A DNA stretch of 64,000 nucleotides from Streptomyces sp. NBC_01723 (GCF_036246005.1 NZ_CP109171.1:6126001-6190000); one strand, 5' to 3'. Shown: positions 49,370 to 58,772, numbered from the stretch's first letter. Made by a program: numbers and translations. Notes: generated by a model not told the origin, from the letters alone.

Positions 49370-50029
49370 ATGCCGACGCGTCCCGATGTCTCGTGTGAGG
49401 AGTCATGTAGCTTGTCGAAGCTGGCAATAGGTGAATCGTCCTTGCTCTCTGCGGACCATGTTCGCGCCCTTCTGGAGTGGATTCAGGAGGAATCTTCGGG
49501 AGCCGTTTTCCCTTTCCTCGCCTCTATGGCGGGCACCGCCCTTTCGCCGGGTGAAGCAGCCTCGGTCCGGGTGCAGGACGTGACGCTCCCGGACGGGGAG
49601 TTCGGGGAGGTGTTGGTCCGTGCCGGCGAGGGCCGGAAGGTTCCTGTCTCACCGGACATCGTGGGTGTGCTGAGGCGCTGGATCGACGAGGCGGGTTTGG
49701 AAGCTGAAGACCTGTTGTTCCCGGCCGAGCGGGGTGGGCCGTTGGCGTCCTCCGAATACAAGAGGGCGTGGAGGCGCGCTCGCCAAGCGGTGTTGAGCCC
49801 TGACGAGGTGCAGGCGGGCTTGGGGGAGCAGGTCTCCAGCCTGCGTGACTCCTGTCTGGACCGCTGGCTTGAGGCGGGCGTTCCTGCGTGGGGTGTCGCC
49901 GAGTGGGCTGGCGTGAGTGCGAGCTGGATTGCGCTGCGGTACCCGCACCGCTTCCGGCTGGAAGACATCGAGATCGACTGGGGCCACCTGGAAGAGATCC
50001 TGCGCCTTCCGGACATTCCCGAGCGGTAG
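49370..50029 (+). CDS. Degenerate tyrosine-recombinase catalytic-domain protein
   Basis: 219 aa from ATG 49370 (TTG 49355 possible). It corresponds only to the catalytic domain of the integrase family at 46591: SLLSADHVRALLEWIQEE, GTALSPGEAASVRVQDVTLPDGEFGEVLV, EDLLFPAERGGPLASSEYKRAWRRARQAVLSPDE, SSLRDSCLDRWLEAGVPAWGVAEWAGVSASWIALRYPHRF. The first Arg (normally GLRPxEA) is Ser, the RHT box is RDS and the second His position is Val; the Tyr remains. The frame is open and clean, so it may be expressed as a non-catalytic DNA-binding relative. Confidence 0.75.
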   Translation: MPTRPDVSCEESCSLSKLAIGESSLLSADHVRALLEWIQEESSGAVFPFLASMAGTALSPGEAASVRVQDVTLPDGEFGEVLVRAGEGRKVPVSPDIVGVLRRWIDEAGLEAEDLLFPAERGGPLASSEYKRAWRRARQAVLSPDEVQAGLGEQVSSLRDSCLDRWLEAGVPAWGVAEWAGVSASWIALRYPHRFRLEDIEIDWGHLEEILRLPDIPER

Positions 50030-50258
50030 TTTCCCGTCCCGCGCTCGGACTTACGATCCGAGCGCGGGAGCACCGCCGCATGCATCCCGAACGTCAGCGG
50101 TCCACGTTTCGCGCGTTCGTGTCACATAGCTCGGCCGTACAGCGAACTGGTCCCACTGCTCCTGACAGGGCCGGTTGACCTGCGCCGTGGACCGCCGACA
50201 GCCCTGCTGAACCAATTCTCCCCTTCGCTTTTCCTTCCCTGTCTCCGAGGACTCGCGC

Positions 50259-50465
50259 ATGCCTGCCCGTTTGCTGTCCATCCCCGCTGTCGCCGCCGCC
50301 CTGGACGTCGACCGCCGCACCGTCTACCGCTTCATCGCCGCCGGGGACCTCCCCGTCGTCGACCTGCGTACCGGGACGGAACGATCCCGCGTCCGTGTCC
50401 CTGCTGCCGGGCTGGAGGACTTCATCGCCAGAAGGCTGGTTGGTTCCCCGCGCCCCCGTCGGTGA
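50259..50465 (+). CDS. Excisionase-like helix-turn-helix protein (second module)
   Basis: 68 aa from ATG 50259. RLLSIPAVAAALDVDRRTVYRFIAAGDLPVVDLRTGTERSRVRVPAAGLEDFIARRL is a classic MerR-type excisionase HTH. It precedes the integrase at 50522 by about 55 bp. The 230 bp upstream (50030-50258) show no gene. Confidence 0.88.
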   Translation: MPARLLSIPAVAAALDVDRRTVYRFIAAGDLPVVDLRTGTERSRVRVPAAGLEDFIARRLVGSPRPRR

Positions 50466-50521
50466 TCTCTCGCCCCTAGTCCAACCCTCACCGCTTCCGA
50501 AAAAGGAGTAGTACCGCGTAC

Positions 50522-51619
50522 CTGCGCAAACTGAAGTCCGGCAAGTGGCAGGCGACCGTTCGTAACCGGGCCGGAGACCGGTTCAGCGAGTCCTTCCCCC
50601 TCAAGGCCCAGGCGCGGGCCTGGGGCATCGAGCTGGAGACCCAGTTCGCCCGTGGAGGCATGCGGGACCCGCGGGCCGGCGAGATCGCGTTCCGGGAGTG
50701 GCACGACCGGTGGTGGAACGCCCGCATAGTCGAACCCCACACCCTCCGGGGCGACGCGTCCAGCATCAAGAACCATGTCATGCCCTACTGGGCGGACTGG
50801 GAAATGCGGGCCATCACCCGCATGGACGTCCAGAGCTGGATACGCTCCCTGGTTGAGAAGGGTGCAGGCCCTGCCGCGATCAAGCGGGCCTACAACCTGA
50901 CGTCGTCCATCATGCGCGCTGCTGTCGACGACGATGTGATCGCGGTGAGCCCGTGCCGCAGCATCGATCTGCCGCCCATCGCGGTCAAGCCACCGCAGTG
51001 GTTCACGCCCGACCAGGCGCAGAGCATCCTCGACGGACTCGCCCCCGCTTGGCGGACGATGTGCCTGCTCGGCTTCTACACCGGACTGCGCTGGGGAGAG
51101 CTCTCCGGCCTGCACCGCCACCGCATCGACACACGCCGCTCCCGCCTGTTCGTCGTGGAGGTCAACACCAAGAGCGGCATCAAGGAGTACCCCAAGAGCT
51201 CCAAGAGCCGCCGGGAAGTCCCGCTCCCGCCCCACGTCCTGGAGGCCCTCGAACGTCACATCCACCGGCTCGACCGCGACGCAGTGGTCTTCACGACCAT
51301 CACCAAGGGCCGCTCCGGGCGCCTCCTCACCGATAGCAACTGGCGCCGGCAGACCTGGTGGCCGACTGTCGAGGCTGCCTACCATTTCGGCGACGACGGC
51401 GAGTTGCAGCTCGTCCCGCACTACCCGCCGCACTCCATGCGCCACACCTGCGCCTCGTGGCTGGTCCAGAAGGGGGTCTCGCTCTACGAAGTCCAGCACC
51501 TTCTCGGCCACGAGAGCTTCCAGACCACTCAGCGCTACGCCCACCTTCAGCCGGATGCCCATAAGGCCGTGCTGGGAGCCTGGGAACGCATGGAAAGCCC
51601 GCTCATCGTCACCGCATGA
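50522..51619 (+). CDS. Tyrosine-recombinase integrase (second module), start codon unclear
   Basis: The frame is open from 50480, and the protein reads YLRKLKSGKWQATVRNRAGDRFSESFPLKAQARAWGIELE (N-terminal arm-binding domain) before the core. Catalytic residues are complete: GFYTGLRWGELSGL (Arg), HSMRHTCASWLV (His-x-x-Arg), LLGHESFQTTQRYAHL (His, Tyr). No ATG, GTG or TTG occurs in frame before 50660. AAAAGGAG lies at 50501-50508, where a start near 50513 would be expected but reads ACC. CTG 50522 is the only near-cognate option; starting at ATG 50660 would lose the arm domain. About 365 aa if CTG is used. Confidence 0.85.
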   Translation: MRKLKSGKWQATVRNRAGDRFSESFPLKAQARAWGIELETQFARGGMRDPRAGEIAFREWHDRWWNARIVEPHTLRGDASSIKNHVMPYWADWEMRAITRMDVQSWIRSLVEKGAGPAAIKRAYNLTSSIMRAAVDDDVIAVSPCRSIDLPPIAVKPPQWFTPDQAQSILDGLAPAWRTMCLLGFYTGLRWGELSGLHRHRIDTRRSRLFVVEVNTKSGIKEYPKSSKSRREVPLPPHVLEALERHIHRLDRDAVVFTTITKGRSGRLLTDSNWRRQTWWPTVEAAYHFGDDGELQLVPHYPPHSMRHTCASWLVQKGVSLYEVQHLLGHESFQTTQRYAHLQPDAHKAVLGAWERMESPLIVTA

Positions 51620-51878
51620 CGTGCTTTCGCCCCTGCCCTCCAAGGGTGGGGGCGAAGCCGTCTGCAAACGAGCTGATACCCCGATCGCAGGCTCCAGCCG
51701 GGCGGCTCGAAACCCGTTGCCCATGACAGCGCTCGGCCTTGATGTCAAGTCGCTGGCGTTCGTCCGCTGCAATGCGGGATCGTTGCCTCCTGACGATCGA
51801 CGACGACCATGTGGTCTCTGAGAGCGGTGAGCCAATGAAGCGTGCGCACCTGGTTCGCCCTATAGCGAGCGGCCCGTC
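51620..51878. other. No gene seen
   Basis: Between the integrase and a gene fragment at 51879. An attachment site for the second integrase would be expected here, but I see no tRNA-like sequence or obvious repeat. Confidence 0.4.
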
Positions 51879-52157
51879 GTGCGTGCTCGGCGAGCGAAGG
51901 CGCAGGGACTGATGGAGCGGCTCGTGGCCGATGGGCGTTTCCGGATCGCTGATCCGGATGACGACGAGGTTGCGGAGTGGCGGCGCGTCGTCAATTACGC
52001 GAAGCGTCACGGCTTGGAGCCAGCCGGGCAACGCATCGAGAGGGTCCCTCAGAGAGGGCCGGGGTCGGAGCTGTTCCTTGCGGAGGGACCGCACCCCAAC
52101 GCGCGGAGTCAGTGCGCCCCTTCCAACCTGCGGGCTAAAGCCGGTCAGTTGGGCTGA
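51879..52157 (+). pseudogene. Fragment of an unknown gene
   Basis: An open frame starting RARRAKAQGLMERLVADGRFRIADPDDDEVAEWRRVVNYAKRHGLEPAGQRIER has natural codon use and reads like an internal piece of a longer protein. After about 55 residues it degrades into unlikely composition. There is no ribosome site at its first ATG/GTG. Probably a remnant carried in with the integrase module; I cannot name the family. Confidence 0.45.
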
Positions 52158-52225
52158 CAGACGGGTGAAGCCCCTGGTAGATGGGTTTTCGACCAAGAAG
52201 AACCTGTGTCCACCAGAGGCTTCGC

Positions 52226-52993
52226 ATGCCTGTCTACCTGTCGGGGCTGGACGTGTCCGGCTCTGCCCTGCGTTTCCTCGCAGTTCGTTTGCGGGATCAC
52301 AACACCGTCGTCGTCTCGGCGCCCGATGGCGGCGCCTGAGTGCGGGGCGGTAGGCCCTGCTCGCTCCCGCTCATCTGCGCGACGGCCATCCGTACGCCCA
52401 GCTCGCGGCCGGGTTCGGGATCGGCACTACCACCGCCTACTGCTACATCACCGAGGCCGTCGACGTCCTGGCCGCCCTCGTCCCGACCCTTGCCGATGCG
52501 GTCCGGGCGGCGTCAACGCAGGCGTTCGTCCTGCTGGACGGGACGCTGCTACCAATCGACCGTATCGCCGCCGACCGACCGTTCTACTCGGGCAAACACA
52601 AGAAGCATGGGGTGAACGTGCAGGTCGTCGCGGATCCGTTCGGCCGGCTGCTGTGGGCTCTCCCGCTCTGCCCTGGGCCGTCCATGACGTCCGTGCGGCC
52701 CGCGAGCACGGTGTCATCGACGCTCTCGCAGGGGCCGGCATCGTCTGCTGGGCCGACAAGGGGTACCAAGGAGCCGGGGGCACGGCCCGTGTTCCCGACC
52801 GCGGCCGGTGGTAGACGCTGTCCACGGGCCAGCAGGCCGTCAACCGGTCCCAGGCGAAGATCCGGGCCCTGGTCGAGCAGGCCGTCGCCACCCTCAAGTC
52901 CTGGCGGCTCTCCGTAGACTCCGCTGCTCGACTGCCCGCGTCAGGAGCCTCGTTCAGGCTGTCCTCACCCTGCATGTGGCCAGCTCAGCCTGA
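52226..52993 (+). pseudogene. Decayed IS5-type transposase gene
   Basis: Frames must be joined to read the protein: MPVYLSGLDVSGSALRFLAV; YAQLAAGFGIGTTTAYCYITEAVDVLAAL (HTH); FVLLDGTLLPIDRIAADRPFYSGKHKKHGVNVQVVADPFGRLLW (first Asp); AVHDVRAAREHGVID...VCWADKGYQGAGG (second Asp); and VNRSHAKIRALVEQAVATLKSWRLL (Glu). Stops and at least two frameshifts interrupt it. A short piece of a related element lies at 57461-57645 on the other strand. Confidence 0.8.
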
Positions 52994-53119
52994 AGATGGA
53001 GAAGGCTCCCTGTGTCAGAACTGCCGATCTGTGACGTCTTGTAGCAGGTTCGGATGAACCGAGCGCGCTCCAGTTTCGTTCAAAGTGATGACCTGCGGGC
53101 TACGTCTGAGGAAGGTATC

Positions 53120-53488
53120 GTGCCTCAAGAATTCACAGAGCTTGAAATTGAATATGCGGTAGCGCTATGTGCTGCAACAGAGGCTTGGGAGCGGGTCCGG
53201 CTCCCCCGCAAGGGAGAGATCGTGACAGCAGGACCACCTCGCCCGCACGAGCTTGAGATGGTTCGCCTTCGGGCGCCGGCTATTTGGAGCCTTTCGCATC
53301 ACGATGGGGATGTTCTTGCTGTTACACGTCGCGCTATCGCAGACGGTTACCAGGGTGGCCCCCTGACTGAGCAACAACTCTTTCAAAGTTTGTCGTCGAA
53401 TGTTGCACGGCGGATTACTGCCCTAGCCTCGCGCTTTCACGAAGCGGGCTGTCCAGCAGGTGATCGAGACAGCAGAAAGTGCGTCTGA
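53120..53488 (+). CDS. Hypothetical protein (122 aa)
   Basis: GTG 53120 has GAGGAAGG upstream; a longer start at 53054 lacks one. The chain is acidic and helical (FTELEIEYAVALCAATEAWERVRLPRKGEIVTAGPPRPHELEMVRLRAPAIWSLSHHDGDVLAVTRRAIADGY). G+C is visibly lower than in neighbours, suggesting separate origin. No family recognised. Its last residues (GDRDSRKCV) run into the start of the IS1380-type element and may not be native. Confidence 0.5.
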   Translation: MPQEFTELEIEYAVALCAATEAWERVRLPRKGEIVTAGPPRPHELEMVRLRAPAIWSLSHHDGDVLAVTRRAIADGYQGGPLTEQQLFQSLSSNVARRITALASRFHEAGCPAGDRDSRKCV

Positions 53489-53497
53489 CCAGCGGGA

Positions 53498-54902
53498 ATG
53501 AGGATTACTGAGGTCCTTGTTCCCGCTCCTGTCGGAGGCACTTTCCAGGTGAAGCAGCCTACCGGGTCCTACCCCCATGTCCGTGTCCAGGATGACGGCC
53601 GAGCCGTGGTCTCGCGGGCCGGATCGGTGCTGCTGGTCGAAACGGTCCGCAAGACCGGTCTGGATCAGGCGGTATCGCAGGCTCTGCCGCCGTGGCGCAA
53701 ACCGCGGGCCTTCCACGACCCGGGCAAGGTCCTGCTGGACGTCGCCCTGGCGGTCGCGTTGGGCGGGGACTGCCTCGCGGACGTCGCGATGCTGCGGTGT
53801 GAGCCGGCCATCTTCGGCCCGGTCGCCTCCGACCCGACCATCTCCCGCCTGATCGACACCCTCGCCCCCTCCGAGGAGAAAGCTCTGCAGGCTATCCGAT
53901 CTGCCCGGTCCGAAGTCCGGCAGCACGTCTGGTCGTTGGCCGGCGGGAGCGCCCCGGACACCGACGGACACGTCACGGTCGACCTCGACGGCGTCCTGGT
54001 GATCGCGCACTCCGACAAGCAGGACGCGGCCGCGACCTGGAAGAAGACCTACGGCCATCACCCCCTGACGACCTTCGTCGACCACGGCCCGGGCGGAACC
54101 GGAGAGCCGCCCGCCACCCTGCTCAGACCGGGGAACGCAGGCTCCAACACGGCAGCCGACCACATCACCACCGCCCGCCTCGCCCTGACCCAGCTACCGA
54201 AGCAGTACCGGCGCGGGCGGCAGTCGCTGATCCGCACGGACTCCGCCGGCGGCACCCACGACTTCGTCGCCTGGCTTGCCAAGCGAGGACGCTGGTTGTC
54301 CTACCCGGTCGGCACGGTCATCACCGAGACCATCCGCAGCCACGGCTTGGACCCCGGCCATCGAAACGGACGGCGAGGTCCGCGACGGCGCCTGGGTCGC
54401 CGAACTCACCGGCGACCTGCTCACGGGCTGACCGAAGGACATGCGGCTCATCATCCGCAAGGAACGACCGCATCCGGTGCCCAGTTGAGGATCACCGACG
54501 CGGACGGCATGCGGATCACCTGCTTCGCCACCAACACCACTGACCGGCCCATCGCCGCCATCGAGCTCCGCCACCGCCTGCGAGCCCGGGCCGAGGACCG
54601 CGTCCGGGCCCCGCGCGACCGGAATGCGCAACCTGCCCCTGCAGCACACCGCCCAGAACAAGGTCTGGCTGGAGATCGTCCAGATCACGCTCGATCTGCT
54701 GGCCTGGATGCCCGTGCTCGCCCTGACCGGACAGGCCCGGCTCTTCGAGCCCAGCCGGCTGCGATTCCGCCTCTTCTCCGCGGCCGGCCAGTTCGTCACC
54801 ACCGGCCGGCGCCGCATCCTCCGCCTTGCCCGCCACTGGCCCTGGACCGGCGAGATCACCGGCGCCTTTGAACGGCTTGCGCTCCTGCCGAACCCCGGCT
54901 GA
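53498..54902 (+). pseudogene. IS1380-type transposase, frameshifted
   Basis: The first ~290 codons are open: TGSYPHVRVQDDGRAVVSRAGSVLLVETVRKTGLDQAVSQAL, VLLDVALAVALGGDCLADVAMLRCEP, HVTVDLDGVLVIAHSDKQDAAATWKKTYGHHPL (DDE Asp) and SLIRTDSAGGTHDFVAWL. Near 54350 the frame shifts (AIETDGEVRDGAWVAELTGDLL, then a stop), and later parts are in other frames (LRITDADGMRITCFATNT; LPLQHTAQNKVWLEIVQITLDLLAWM; RILRLARHWPWTGEITGAFERLALLP). The order is that of IS1380 transposases, but the gene is dead. Confidence 0.85.
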
Positions 54903-55054
54903 CCAGCGGATTCGCCTGCCCCTACGAGTAGAGGAACCAGCCCGGAGCAGCGGACCGCGGACCCGGTGCCCACCCGAGGCGACACTCGGGCCGTCGGAAT
55001 GCCCGCGATCAGCCACCGAAAGCGAAACGGTCCACCGACTCCGTCGGCGGACCG

Positions 55055-55330
55055 TCATGCAAGATCGAGGCTAGCGGCTCGGCCGACCCCTACTGGGAGG
55101 GGGTCCCGGTAGAGACTGACGACGCTCTCGTTGCTCCCGGCATGCCCGAGCAGTAGGTGCGCCAGTCTGTGGCGCACGATTTGCTCACGATGACGTTCGC
55201 TGGTAGGCGCAATGTGAAAGACGTAATCCCCGTGGTCGAACGAGAGAAGCAGTCCACAGGGAGCGTTGGGTCCCCCGGTCTCAGACACGGCCTTGCCGCA
55301 GTTGGGCGTAGGCGACCTTCACGCCCAACC
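55055..55330 (-). pseudogene. ImmA/IrrE-type peptidase remnant
   Basis: ETGGPNAPCGLLLSFDHGDYVFHIAPTSERHREQIVRHRLAHLLLGHAGSNESVVSLY aligns closely with residues ~53-110 of the peptidase at 6411-6965. Upstream, KVAYAQLRQGRV ends at a stop, and downstream homology is lost. The zinc motif HELAH has become HRLAH, removing the catalytic Glu. A non-functional relic of a second XRE/ImmA-type unit. Confidence 0.75.
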
Positions 55331-55363
55331 ACGCCAAGGGTAGTTTGATCTGTGCTGGAGAGA

Positions 55364-55666
55364 TCAGAAGCCGTTGATGACGGCGTCAGCGTGGAGAACT
55401 TCTGGAGTGTCAACGAAATAGGGCACCATTGAGTTGGTGAATTTGGCGAAACCCTCAGTTTTCATGAATACTTCGGCGTGATATTCCATCGACTCCCACT
55501 GCACACAGAGCAATAGCGTGCCACTCTTGTCAATAGCACGGTAAAGGATCACATCCAGACAGCCCCTATCCTCTTTGAGGATCGGCATATGCGACCGAAC
55601 AACGGTTTCGAATTCCCCCTCCCTGCCTTCTGGAACTACAATTCTGACAATCTCCCAAATCGCCAT
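55364..55666 (-). CDS. Antibiotic biosynthesis monooxygenase (ABM)-domain protein
   Basis: 100 aa from ATG 55666 (AGGAGGTAATCG upstream). IWEIVRIVVPEGREGEFETVVRSHMPILKEDRGCLDVILYRAIDKSGTLLLCVQWESMEYHAEVFMKTEGFAKFTNSMVPYF is the dimeric alpha+beta barrel of ABM proteins (W-x(n)-H..F pattern). Such small proteins oxidise anthrone-like or related substrates without cofactor, or act as accessory subunits. It is 47 bp downstream of the FAD oxidoreductase and probably co-transcribed. Lower G+C than the surrounding Streptomyces genes. Confidence 0.8.
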   Translation of the reverse strand: MAIWEIVRIVVPEGREGEFETVVRSHMPILKEDRGCLDVILYRAIDKSGTLLLCVQWESMEYHAEVFMKTEGFAKFTNSMVPYFVDTPEVLHADAVINGF

Positions 55667-55712
55667 GCGATTACCTCCTGAGTGCGTTCCTCTTTTTGGT
55701 TGCGTGCGTCTT

Positions 55713-57089
55713 TCAGCGTGCCGGGCGGTGGGTCTTTAGCATGCTGCGGTCCGGAAGAGGCGTTGCGGTGAAGACGTGCTCAGGGTCGTAGGTCTCCTTG
55801 GCCTTGACCAAACGCTCAGCGTTAGCGCCATAGGCGTGAACAACCTGCTCTTCCTGGTCCGGCAGAAGAAAATTCGGGTAGCCCCCCGGAAGAGCGAAGG
55901 GTGCGAGAGCGTTGTAGACACCGTCCAGCCATTCTTTGAAAGAATCGTGATTCTCGTCGGGACCGCGTCCTGCGGAGATTTCAACTGCCACGTGGTTGGT
56001 GCGCAGGCCGAAGGCGCTCTCCTCGGTTCCCACTCGCGTGGCTGCGCCATGAAATTGCCGCAACCCGATGCCTGCTCCCGGTCCGGGGCGCTTTTCTACC
56101 CAGCCGGTGAGGAGGCTGATGACATCGGGCGTAAGTTCGGCGATATTTCGGGTACGCAGATCCCAGTGCATGCCGCTGGGTACCGCCTGGTCGAATTGCG
56201 CCCACAGGTCCTTCTGTGTAGTCGGAGCCACGGCACCCACGCCCCGCCGGCCGAGGCGCATGACTTTGCCGACAGCAGCGTCGGCGCCCTGTGGGTCACC
56301 GGACCATACCGGCACGACGACGAGGCACGGCCCGGTTCCGGGGGCAACGGTCATTTCGAGCAGGAGGGTGAGGCCATCGGTCGCCTCGGTGATCAGTTCC
56401 GCGAAGCGGGATAGCACGGTCGATGCTTCCTCCCAAGGAAAGAGGACCATGCCGCCGACGAGTCCACGGTCGGAGTGGAGACGGAGACGGATTGAGGTGA
56501 CAACGCCGAAGTTGCCGCCACCGCCACGCAGGGCCCACAGCAGTTCGGGATCGTCCTCAGTTGAAACGATCCGACCGTCGGCAAGTACGACTTCCGCTCC
56601 GAGAAGGTTGTCGGCGGCCAGCCCAGTCGTGCCCAGCAATGGGCCGTAGCCTCCGCCAAGCGTCAGCCCGGCCATGCCGACGACGCCTGCGGTGCCCACA
56701 GCAACGTTCATCCTATGCTGAGCGGCAGCCGCTATTACGTCACCGGCCCGGCTTCCCCCGCCGATGACAGCGTTGTCCCGCTGCACCCGTACGTCACGCA
56801 TGGCCCCAAGATCGATCACCAATCCACCGCGGAGGGCCCGCCCGGCCCAGTCGTGGCCTCCGCCGCGTACGGACACGCCTACACCGAATTGGCGTGCGGA
56901 GGTGATTGCGGCGGCGACCTCGGCGTTGGTGTGGGGCCGCACGACCAAGCCAGGCCGAGTGGTTACTCCGCCGTTCCAGAGTGCTGTCGTGTCGGTATAC
57001 GAAGGATCACCGGGCCGAAACAGGCGGTCGGTCAGCGCTTGTCCGCTCAAGTGGCGTGCCAGTTCATCGATCTCGTCCGTAGAACTCAT
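55713..57089 (-). CDS. FAD-linked oxidase (berberine-bridge-enzyme-like)
   Basis: 458 aa from ATG 57089 (AAGGGTG upstream). LVVRPHTNAEVAAAITSARQFGVGVSVRGGGHDWAGRAL is the PCMH-type FAD domain; the His in GGGHDWAG is the usual covalent flavin site. The second site (Cys in GxCxxVG of bicovalent members) reads VGTAGVVGMAGLTLGGGYG, so only single covalent attachment is expected. The C-terminal BBE segment is present (YPNFLLPDQEEQVVHAYGANAERLVKAKETYDPEHVF). Paired with the ABM gene, it suggests oxidation of an aromatic small molecule. Confidence 0.88.
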   Translation of the reverse strand: MSSTDEIDELARHLSGQALTDRLFRPGDPSYTDTTALWNGGVTTRPGLVVRPHTNAEVAAAITSARQFGVGVSVRGGGHDWAGRALRGGLVIDLGAMRDVRVQRDNAVIGGGSRAGDVIAAAAQHRMNVAVGTAGVVGMAGLTLGGGYGPLLGTTGLAADNLLGAEVVLADGRIVSTEDDPELLWALRGGGGNFGVVTSIRLRLHSDRGLVGGMVLFPWEEASTVLSRFAELITEATDGLTLLLEMTVAPGTGPCLVVVPVWSGDPQGADAAVGKVMRLGRRGVGAVAPTTQKDLWAQFDQAVPSGMHWDLRTRNIAELTPDVISLLTGWVEKRPGPGAGIGLRQFHGAATRVGTEESAFGLRTNHVAVEISAGRGPDENHDSFKEWLDGVYNALAPFALPGGYPNFLLPDQEEQVVHAYGANAERLVKAKETYDPEHVFTATPLPDRSMLKTHRPAR

Positions 57090-57228
57090 AGTCACCCTTG
57101 CATCCCACAATTCGATGGTCCAGCTATAGTACCGATCATGGCCCGCCCTGGAGTTCGTGCCGGCCATTTCCTGATGAGAAGAGTGCCTTTCGGCACACGG
57201 TTGTGTGGCCTCTCACCGCACAGGCGCG

Positions 57229-57400
57229 CGGCGGACCACGCTCGCGCGCTCCAGGCAGCACTAAAAGTCGGCTGACATGTTGCACAGTGTGGCGACTGTC
57301 TCGCGTCGTAGACCTTGCTCATCTCTCCGTGCTGCTTCCTTTCTATACGCCGACGCACGCCTACCCGCGGCCTGTCGATCCCCCTACGACGCACGTCGTC
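57229..57400 (-). pseudogene. Degenerate copy of the 5' end of an MmyB-type regulator gene
   Basis: CGGACCACGCTCGCGC, AGTCGGCTGACATG, TCTCCGTGCTGCTTC and CACGCC...CGGCCTGTCGATCCCCC occur in the same order as at about 59277-59551, where the intact regulator gene and its upstream region lie. Insertions, deletions and stops prevent coding here. It indicates an old duplication of the regulator plus promoter beside the FAD oxidoreductase. Confidence 0.6.
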
Positions 57401-57460
57401 CGCGGCAGGGCGCAGTCGATGGGCTTCCCGCGCGGGCGGAGCCGGCGTTGCCAGTGCGGT

Positions 57461-57645
57461 ACTGAGCCTTCTCCATCGTCGCTCTGAGTTGGCCAGATGC
57501 AGGGTGAGCGGCCTGGACGAGGCAGGTGGTCCGGGCGGTCGAGCGTCGGAGCTTGCGAAGAACCGCCAGGGCTTGAGAGTAACCATGGTCTGCTCGACGA
57601 GGGCGCGGATCTTCGCGTGGGACCGATTCACCACCTACTGACCGG
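57461..57645 (-). pseudogene. 3' fragment of an IS5-type element
   Basis: On the minus strand VVNRSHAKIRALVEQTMVTLKPWRF...LTLHLANSE matches the C-terminal part of the decayed transposase at 52226-52993 (VNRSHAKIRALVEQAVATLKSWRLL). Both copies end with a GATGGAGAAGGCTC flank, so this is the same end of the same or a very similar IS. Confidence 0.75.
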
Positions 57646-57649
57646 TGGA

Positions 57650-57930
57650 AAGGGCCGACGGGATCTCGATCGTCCCGGTCGGTTCGACAGCCGCTGACCG
57701 CGGCAGGGAGGCGTTCGGCGCGCAGGCAGCGTCGAAGGCCGCCGTTCGGTCCTGCGCACGGACATGGTCCTTCGAGTTCAAGGGCCGCGGCATCCGGGGC
57801 AACGTCGTCTCTCCGGCACGAATCGAGACTCCCGGGATCGCCACCACCTTCGGTGATGGAGAGACCTTGCAGGCGATCAAGGAGGATGTCGCCACAAACT
57901 TTCCCAGGCGGAGTAGGTTCACGTCATGCC
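57650..57930 (+). pseudogene. Truncated short-chain dehydrogenase fragment
   Basis: Plus strand: GSTAADRGREAFGAQAASKAAVRSCARTWSFEFKGRGIRGNVVSPARIETPGI is the second half of an SDR (YxASK site reads QAASK; NVVSPG-like segment NVVSPARIETPG). It starts abruptly after the IS fragment and ends at the convergent SDR gene. No start or N-terminal Rossmann part is present. Confidence 0.7.
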
Positions 57931-58751
57931 GAACTTTCACTGCGTGGCAGGCCAATGTACCTGGACACAAGCGCGTCCACAGTCTGGGTTGGCAGAAGTC
58001 GCTTGAGCGCGACAGTCATGCGCGCATCGCTGCCAACGAGGTAGCGCGGGCGGGGCCGCCTTACGGTGAGCGCTTGCTCCACGACAGCCGCAACACGCTC
58101 GGGCGGGCCCGCCCCGGCCTCTACCTTTTTGTTGAACTGCAGAAAAACATCCATAGCCTTGCCATACTGACGCTCTGCTATCTCATCCATGTCTGCACGG
58201 TCGGACTCTGCCTTCGCGTCGCTTTTGGGACGATTCCGCGATTTGAAGGAACCAGGGTTAACCACGATGACGGGCAGACCCCATGGCGCCAACTCCTGAC
58301 GCAGCGCGTCCGCGATCGCTTCCAGGGCAAACTTCGAGGCGCTGTATGCGCCGAGCAAGGGCACGGTGACGAGACCTGCGGTCGAGCTGATCATGAGGAG
58401 GCGCCCACGCCCGGCCCTCAACGCGGGCAGGAACGCCTGCGATACGGCCAGGGCCCCGACTGTGTTGACCTCCAGTTGTTCACGGAGGTTGTCGAGAGGC
58501 ATGTGTTCCAAAGGGCCAGAAAAGGTGATTCCAGCGTTGTTGACCAATCCGCTGAGGGGTCCGATTTCCTTCGCTGCCGCAGCCAACTGCGCAGCGTCGG
58601 TCACGTCAAGCGCTACCGGTCGGATGCGGGAGTGGACCGGGGCATCAGAGATTCGGCGAACTCCCGCCACCACGTTTTCCCCGCACTCAGCCAGTCTAAT
58701 AGCAATCGCTCGACCGATGCCGCTGGAGGCACCAGTCACAAGCACTGTCAT
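57924..58751 (-). CDS. Short-chain dehydrogenase/reductase (classical SDR)
   Basis: 275 aa. MTVLVTGASSGIGRAIAIRLAECGENVVAGVRR carries TGxxxGIG; LVNNAGI is the NNAG strand; LLMISSTAGLVTVPLLGAYSASKFALEAIADALRQEL has the Ser and YxxxK catalytic residues; IVVNPGSFKS follows. The C-terminal region (AMDVFLQFNKKVEAGAGPPERVAAVVEQALTVRRPRPRYLVGSDARM) resembles SDRs acting on lipids or ketones. It lies 21 bp after the MmyB-type regulator and is probably its target gene. Confidence 0.88.
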   Translation of the reverse strand: MTVLVTGASSGIGRAIAIRLAECGENVVAGVRRISDAPVHSRIRPVALDVTDAAQLAAAAKEIGPLSGLVNNAGITFSGPLEHMPLDNLREQLEVNTVGALAVSQAFLPALRAGRGRLLMISSTAGLVTVPLLGAYSASKFALEAIADALRQELAPWGLPVIVVNPGSFKSRNRPKSDAKAESDRADMDEIAERQYGKAMDVFLQFNKKVEAGAGPPERVAAVVEQALTVRRPRPRYLVGSDARMTVALKRLLPTQTVDALVSRYIGLPRSESSA

Positions 58752-58772
58752 TTACAGCCCCTTACGGTTAAT

